A DNA stretch of 64,000 nt from Hymenobacter volaticus (lineage in GTDB: Bacteria > Bacteroidota > Bacteroidia > Cytophagales > Hymenobacteraceae), in assembly GCF_022921055.1 (NCBI RefSeq), contig NZ_CP095061.1, forward strand, positions 3,573,501 through 3,637,500, read 5' to 3'. Under the pieces are notes generated by a model, which made no database searches, was not told where the DNA came from, and saw nothing but the letters and a program-made list of their open reading frames with translations. The number at the start of each line of letters is the position of its first letter. Position 1 is the stretch's first letter. Shown here piece by piece: positions 60,658 to 64,000 of the stretch. A program made the translations under genes and the position numbers.

Positions 60658-61910
60658 AGCAGCCCGACGAACTCCGGCAGTTACCCTGGCCGCTGGCAAC
60701 GATAAACCTGAGCCCTTCGGCCCGGCTACGCCATCTTGTAACGGGAGCGTTGCGCACCGGCCGGCCGCTGGCGGTGTGGCGCGAGCCCGGCACGGTGCAC
60801 CCGCGCCTCGTAGTGGCCCGCACATTAGAAGCCGCCTATACGGGCCTCCCTCCCGCCCTTGATGCTACTGCCCCGGCCGGCTTCGCCTTTTTCCCTTTCC
60901 GCGACTCCGACCACAACCCGGCTCTGTTTCTGCCCGCCGATGTGCTTTTCGATGTTGCTCAGCCCACTACCGTAGCGGTTGCCACGGCAGCCCGGTCACT
61001 GATTCCGGCCCTGACAGCGTGGCTAGCTATGACACCCGTCGAGTCTACGGCGTGGCCGTATAGTACACAGCCAGCCCCGCACGCCGCTACCAAGGCCGAG
61101 TACTCGGCGCTCGTTCGGGCCGGCGTGGCGGCCATTGAAGCGAAGACCCTAGTGAAAGTGGTGTCGTCGCGGGCGGCGCGCTGGCCCTTGGCGCCCGACT
61201 TCGACCCGCTGGTAGCGTTTGCTGACTTGTGCGAAAAATATCCGCAGGCATTCGTGTCGTTGGTGAGTGTACCGGGCGTGGGCACGTGGTTAGGCGCTAC
61301 GCCCGAGGTGCTAGCCGAAGTAACGGCCGATGGTACGTTCCGCACCATGGCCTTGGCTGGCACGCAGCCCCTCGTTCAGGGGCAAGCCCCCAACACGGCT
61401 ATTTGGCGGCAAAAGGAAATCGAAGAGCAGGCCTTGGTCGCACGCTATATCGTAAGTTGCTTCAAGCAGCTACGGTTGCGCGAATACGACGAAACCGGCC
61501 CCCGTACGGTAGCCGCGGGCGAATTGCTTCACTTACGCACCGATTTCGAGGTCAATCTGCGCCAAGTGCCATTCCCGAATCTGGGTACCGACATGCTGCG
61601 GCTGCTGCACCCTACCTCGGCCGTGGGCGGGATGCCCAAGCAGGCAGCCCTAGATTTTCTGCACCGGCACGAAGGCTACGACCGGGCCTATTACAGCGGC
61701 TTTTTGGGGCCTGTAAACTTGCCGGTGGCGGGCGTTTCACGCCTTTACGTAAACCTGCGCTGCCTCCAGTTGCGTCCCTCCGAAGCCATTCTCTACGCTG
61801 GCACCGGCCTCACCATCGACTCCGACCCCGCCCGTGAATGGCAAGAAACCGAATTAAAGCTAACCACCGCCGGGGCGGTTTTACACCCTATGGTTTCGTC
61901 GAGTGTATGA
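60654..61910 (+). CDS. menF: isochorismate synthase (MenF/EntC-type)
   Basis: About 418 residues from the ATG at 60654, which overlaps the previous stop (ATGA). The open frame from 60552 is the thioesterase gene in another frame. C-terminal chorismate-binding core: KVVSSRAARWPLAPDFDPLV, ATPEVLAEVTADGTFRTMAL, QEIEEQALVARYIVSCF-like KEIEEQALVARYI, LLHPTSAVGGMPKQAAL and ILYAGTGLTIDSDPAREWQE. It converts chorismate to isochorismate, the entry to menaquinone. The protein is somewhat divergent at the N-terminus, as in other Bacteroidota MenF. Confidence 0.93.
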   Translation: MKQPDELRQLPWPLATINLSPSARLRHLVTGALRTGRPLAVWREPGTVHPRLVVARTLEAAYTGLPPALDATAPAGFAFFPFRDSDHNPALFLPADVLFDVAQPTTVAVATAARSLIPALTAWLAMTPVESTAWPYSTQPAPHAATKAEYSALVRAGVAAIEAKTLVKVVSSRAARWPLAPDFDPLVAFADLCEKYPQAFVSLVSVPGVGTWLGATPEVLAEVTADGTFRTMALAGTQPLVQGQAPNTAIWRQKEIEEQALVARYIVSCFKQLRLREYDETGPRTVAAGELLHLRTDFEVNLRQVPFPNLGTDMLRLLHPTSAVGGMPKQAALDFLHRHEGYDRAYYSGFLGPVNLPVAGVSRLYVNLRCLQLRPSEAILYAGTGLTIDSDPAREWQETELKLTTAGAVLHPMVSSSV

Positions 61911-62009
61911 CCAAAGGATAGAAGTAACGCTGCATAAGCAGACTGCCACCGAGCTGGCGCCAACGTTCACTTATTTCCTCGCGTCATTACTTTCCCACTT
62001 AGCTACTCT

Positions 62010-63899
62010 ATGCAGGCTGTTCATAATATCGCTGAAATCTGTGCCCGGCACGGCATTACGGATGTGGTACTGTCGCCAGGTTCTCGCTCGGCTCCGCTGA
62101 CGCTAGCCTTCGCCCGCCACCCCAACCTAATGGTGCGGGTGGTGCCCGACGAACGCGCGGCTGCCTTTATTGCGTTGGGTATGGCGCAGGTGCAGCGGCG
62201 GGCGGTGGTGCTAGTGTGCACCTCCGGCACGGCGGGCCTCAACTACGCGCCGGCTATTGCGGAGGCTTATTTCCAGCGTATTCCGCTGGTCGTTTTCACC
62301 GCCGACCGTCCCCCGGAGTGGATAGATCAGCTGGATGGCCAGACCATCCGCCAGCATAATCTGTATGGCGCCCACGCGAAAGGCGCGTTCGAGTTTCCGG
62401 TTGATACCACGCACGCTCATGCGAAATGGCATGCCGCCCGCATTGTGAATGAAGCCATCAACTTGGCCCAAGCTGGCCCTGCGGGACCCGTGCAAGTGAA
62501 CGTGCCCCTGCGGGAGCCTTTCTACCCAAAGCAGGGCGAGGAAATCCGATACGAGCAGGACGTAAAAGCGACGCGCGAACTACCCACCCGACCGCAGTTG
62601 AGTACTGCCGTGCTACGCGAGTTGCTCGATGCTATTCGGAGCGCTAGTCGTGTGCTGGTGGTAGGGGGCCAGCATCCCGCGGACAAGGAACTTCTGCAAG
62701 AGCTGCGCAAGTTTGCGGCCGCCTTCCAGGTGCCCGTGGTTGGTGACTTGATTGCCAACCTACACCTGCCCACTCCTTCCGACAACGAACACACCCTCTG
62801 CCCATTCGGCCGCCAAGACATTGTCATGGCTGCGCCGGATCAGAACCTGAAAGAAGCGCTGAAACCGGAGTTGCTTATCACTTTCGGGCAGTCACTTATT
62901 TCTAAAGCCCTCAAGTTGTACCTCCGCAACGCGCAGCCAGCCCAACATTGGCACATCCAGCCAGCTGGCGCGGCGGCCGATACGTTCCAGTCGCTCACGA
63001 AAGTGGTGTCGATGGAGCCAGTTGACTTTTTTGCCTCTTTGTTAGCAGAGGAATCACGCCGTGCAGAGGACAGTACGGAAGGCGTTCAGGCTCAGAATCC
63101 CCGTTTTGCATCGCCTAGTCACACAGTTGCGCAAGATGCGACCCGGGTTGCTAAGTCTCTCATTTCAACCACCCCGCTTACACCATCGAGCAACGGGCAA
63201 CTAGAGGCAGTATCTTCTGCTAAAGTGGAATACCTGAAGCCGTGGCTGGCCGCAGAAAGCCGAGCTACTGGTTTTCTGCAGGAGTTTATGCAGCAACCAA
63301 GACAGCCGTTCAATGAATTTACGGCTATGTATCGCTGCTTACAAGCGCTGCCTGACCGCACGGCGCTGCACCTCGCCAACAGCATGACGGTGCGCTACGC
63401 GAATATTCTAGGGTTACCGAGCAAACTAGATATCGAGGTTTTCGCCAACCGCGGTACCAGCGGCATCGATGGCTGCAACTCCACGGCAGTGGGCGCGGCT
63501 TTAGCGCAACCAGAGCGGCCTGTTGTGCTACTAACCGGTGATATGGCGTTTTTCTACGACCGGAACGCCTTCTGGCACAACTACCTGACGCCTAATCTGC
63601 GCGTGGTTGTATTCAACAATCACGGGGGCGGCATCTTCCGCATCATCGACGGGCCACGTCAGCAGCCCGAATTAGACGAGTTCTTCGAGACCCGCCAGGC
63701 CCTGACGGCCGAGAATACCGCCCGGGACTTTAACCTGCGCTACTTCCAAGTTTCGTCGTTCGCCGAACTAGAGTCGGCGTTACCGGTTTTCTTTGCGTTG
63801 GAAACCGGCGCGGCTTTGCTTGAAATCACCACCACCAGTAAAATCAACGCCGAGTTTTTCGAACAGTATCGCGCAGCAGTAAAAGTTGCCTTTGCCTGA
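62010..63899 (+). CDS. menD: 2-succinyl-5-enolpyruvyl-6-hydroxy-3-cyclohexene-1-carboxylate synthase
   Basis: A 629-residue ThDP enzyme that joins isochorismate and 2-oxoglutarate. N-terminal pyrimidine-binding domain: CARHGITDVVLSPGSRSAPL, RVVPDERAAAFIALGMAQ, VLVCTSGTAGLNYAPAIAEA. The C-terminal PP-binding domain has NRGTSGIDGCNSTAVGAALA and LLTGDMAFFYDRNAFWHNYL with VVFNNHGGGIFRIIDG. The usual MenD length is about 560-580; here residues ~343-410 are a low-complexity insert (EESRRAEDSTEGVQAQNPRF, then TTPLTPSSNGQLEAVSSAKV). The insert lies between domains and leaves catalytic motifs intact. It follows menF by 99 bases. Confidence 0.95.
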   Translation: MQAVHNIAEICARHGITDVVLSPGSRSAPLTLAFARHPNLMVRVVPDERAAAFIALGMAQVQRRAVVLVCTSGTAGLNYAPAIAEAYFQRIPLVVFTADRPPEWIDQLDGQTIRQHNLYGAHAKGAFEFPVDTTHAHAKWHAARIVNEAINLAQAGPAGPVQVNVPLREPFYPKQGEEIRYEQDVKATRELPTRPQLSTAVLRELLDAIRSASRVLVVGGQHPADKELLQELRKFAAAFQVPVVGDLIANLHLPTPSDNEHTLCPFGRQDIVMAAPDQNLKEALKPELLITFGQSLISKALKLYLRNAQPAQHWHIQPAGAAADTFQSLTKVVSMEPVDFFASLLAEESRRAEDSTEGVQAQNPRFASPSHTVAQDATRVAKSLISTTPLTPSSNGQLEAVSSAKVEYLKPWLAAESRATGFLQEFMQQPRQPFNEFTAMYRCLQALPDRTALHLANSMTVRYANILGLPSKLDIEVFANRGTSGIDGCNSTAVGAALAQPERPVVLLTGDMAFFYDRNAFWHNYLTPNLRVVVFNNHGGGIFRIIDGPRQQPELDEFFETRQALTAENTARDFNLRYFQVSSFAELESALPVFFALETGAALLEITTTSKINAEFFEQYRAAVKVAFA

Positions 63900-63982
63900 T
63901 GCCCTCCCCTGCTTGCTTTCTTTCCAGCATTGGTTTGAAAAGAAAGCTAAGCAGTGATTAACGCTTATTTATTTCACTTTCT

Positions 63983-64000
63983 ATGGCCGAACAACTCACT
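63983..64000 (+). CDS. start of the next gene, cut by the window end
   Basis: An ATG at 63983 opens a frame beginning MAEQLT that runs off the window. Position directly after menD makes menB (DHNA-CoA synthase) or another menaquinone gene likely, but six residues cannot identify it. Confidence 0.45.

Noticed and set aside
61229..61837. 202-codon plus-strand frame inside the isochorismate synthase gene
   Set aside because: Arginine-rich out-of-frame shadow of menF.

Overview
The window is a chromosomal segment of a Bacteroidota bacterium, most likely Hymenobacter or a close relative in the Hymenobacteraceae/Cytophagales. The basis is gene content (DUF3276 PUR-like protein, DUF3822, DUF5103/T9SS plug protein, DUF4126, a T9SS C-terminal sorting domain, a TonB receptor with a carboxypeptidase-like N-terminus), TANNTTTG promoter -7 elements, weak or absent Shine-Dalgarno sites, and a moderately GC-rich base composition. 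This identification is inference; no rRNA or other typing marker is present. No tRNA, CRISPR array, transposase or prophage was seen.

Layout. 0-17.5 kb is housekeeping and small-enzyme territory: a partial secreted protein, a RecD-like helicase, a thioesterase, two Nudix proteins, DUF3822, coaD, two metallophosphoesterases, threonine aldolase, AlkA, DUF58, DUF3276, ychF, an M48 protease and the DUF5103 protein. 17.5-22 kb is a translationally coupled trio of exported proteins: DUF839/PhoX-like with a T9SS tail, a leucine-rich-repeat protein and a di-haem cytochrome c peroxidase. 22-23.2 kb is an AT-rich GH25 lysozyme gene that looks imported. 23.2-36.5 kb holds an ABC-F ATPase, an FCP1-like phosphatase, a transglutaminase-like protein, a GH36 alpha-galactosidase, a lipoprotein/trypsin-type protease, a PanE-like reductase, an amidase and a second ApaH-like phosphatase. 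36.5-51.6 kb is more accessory: PAS protein, AsmA-like protein, DinB, 2H phosphoesterase, three SDRs, two AraC regulators, ATP-grasp, Crp/Fnr and VOC proteins, and several unknowns. 51.6-64 kb holds a deoxyhypusine-synthase-like protein, hslV, a TonB receptor, pyruvate dehydrogenase E2, a BNR protein, a histidine phosphatase and a menaquinone cluster (thioesterase - isochorismate synthase - menD - next gene cut by the window end).

Two patterns cut across the gene list. First, seven frame breaks in six genes are each repaired by adding one base to a short G/C run. One lies inside the ABC signature motif of the ABC-F protein. This suggests consensus-sequence errors rather than seven pseudogenisation events. 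Second, gene 3' ends carry unusually long hairpins, including two perfect palindromes with no loop (35-bp and 42-bp arms) and several with 20-26 bp arms, well beyond an ordinary intrinsic terminator. I did not find a convincing new multi-gene defence or mobile system. The best candidates for something undescribed are the long 3'-end palindromes, the coupled DUF839-LRR-peroxidase operon and the lipoprotein-protease fusion.
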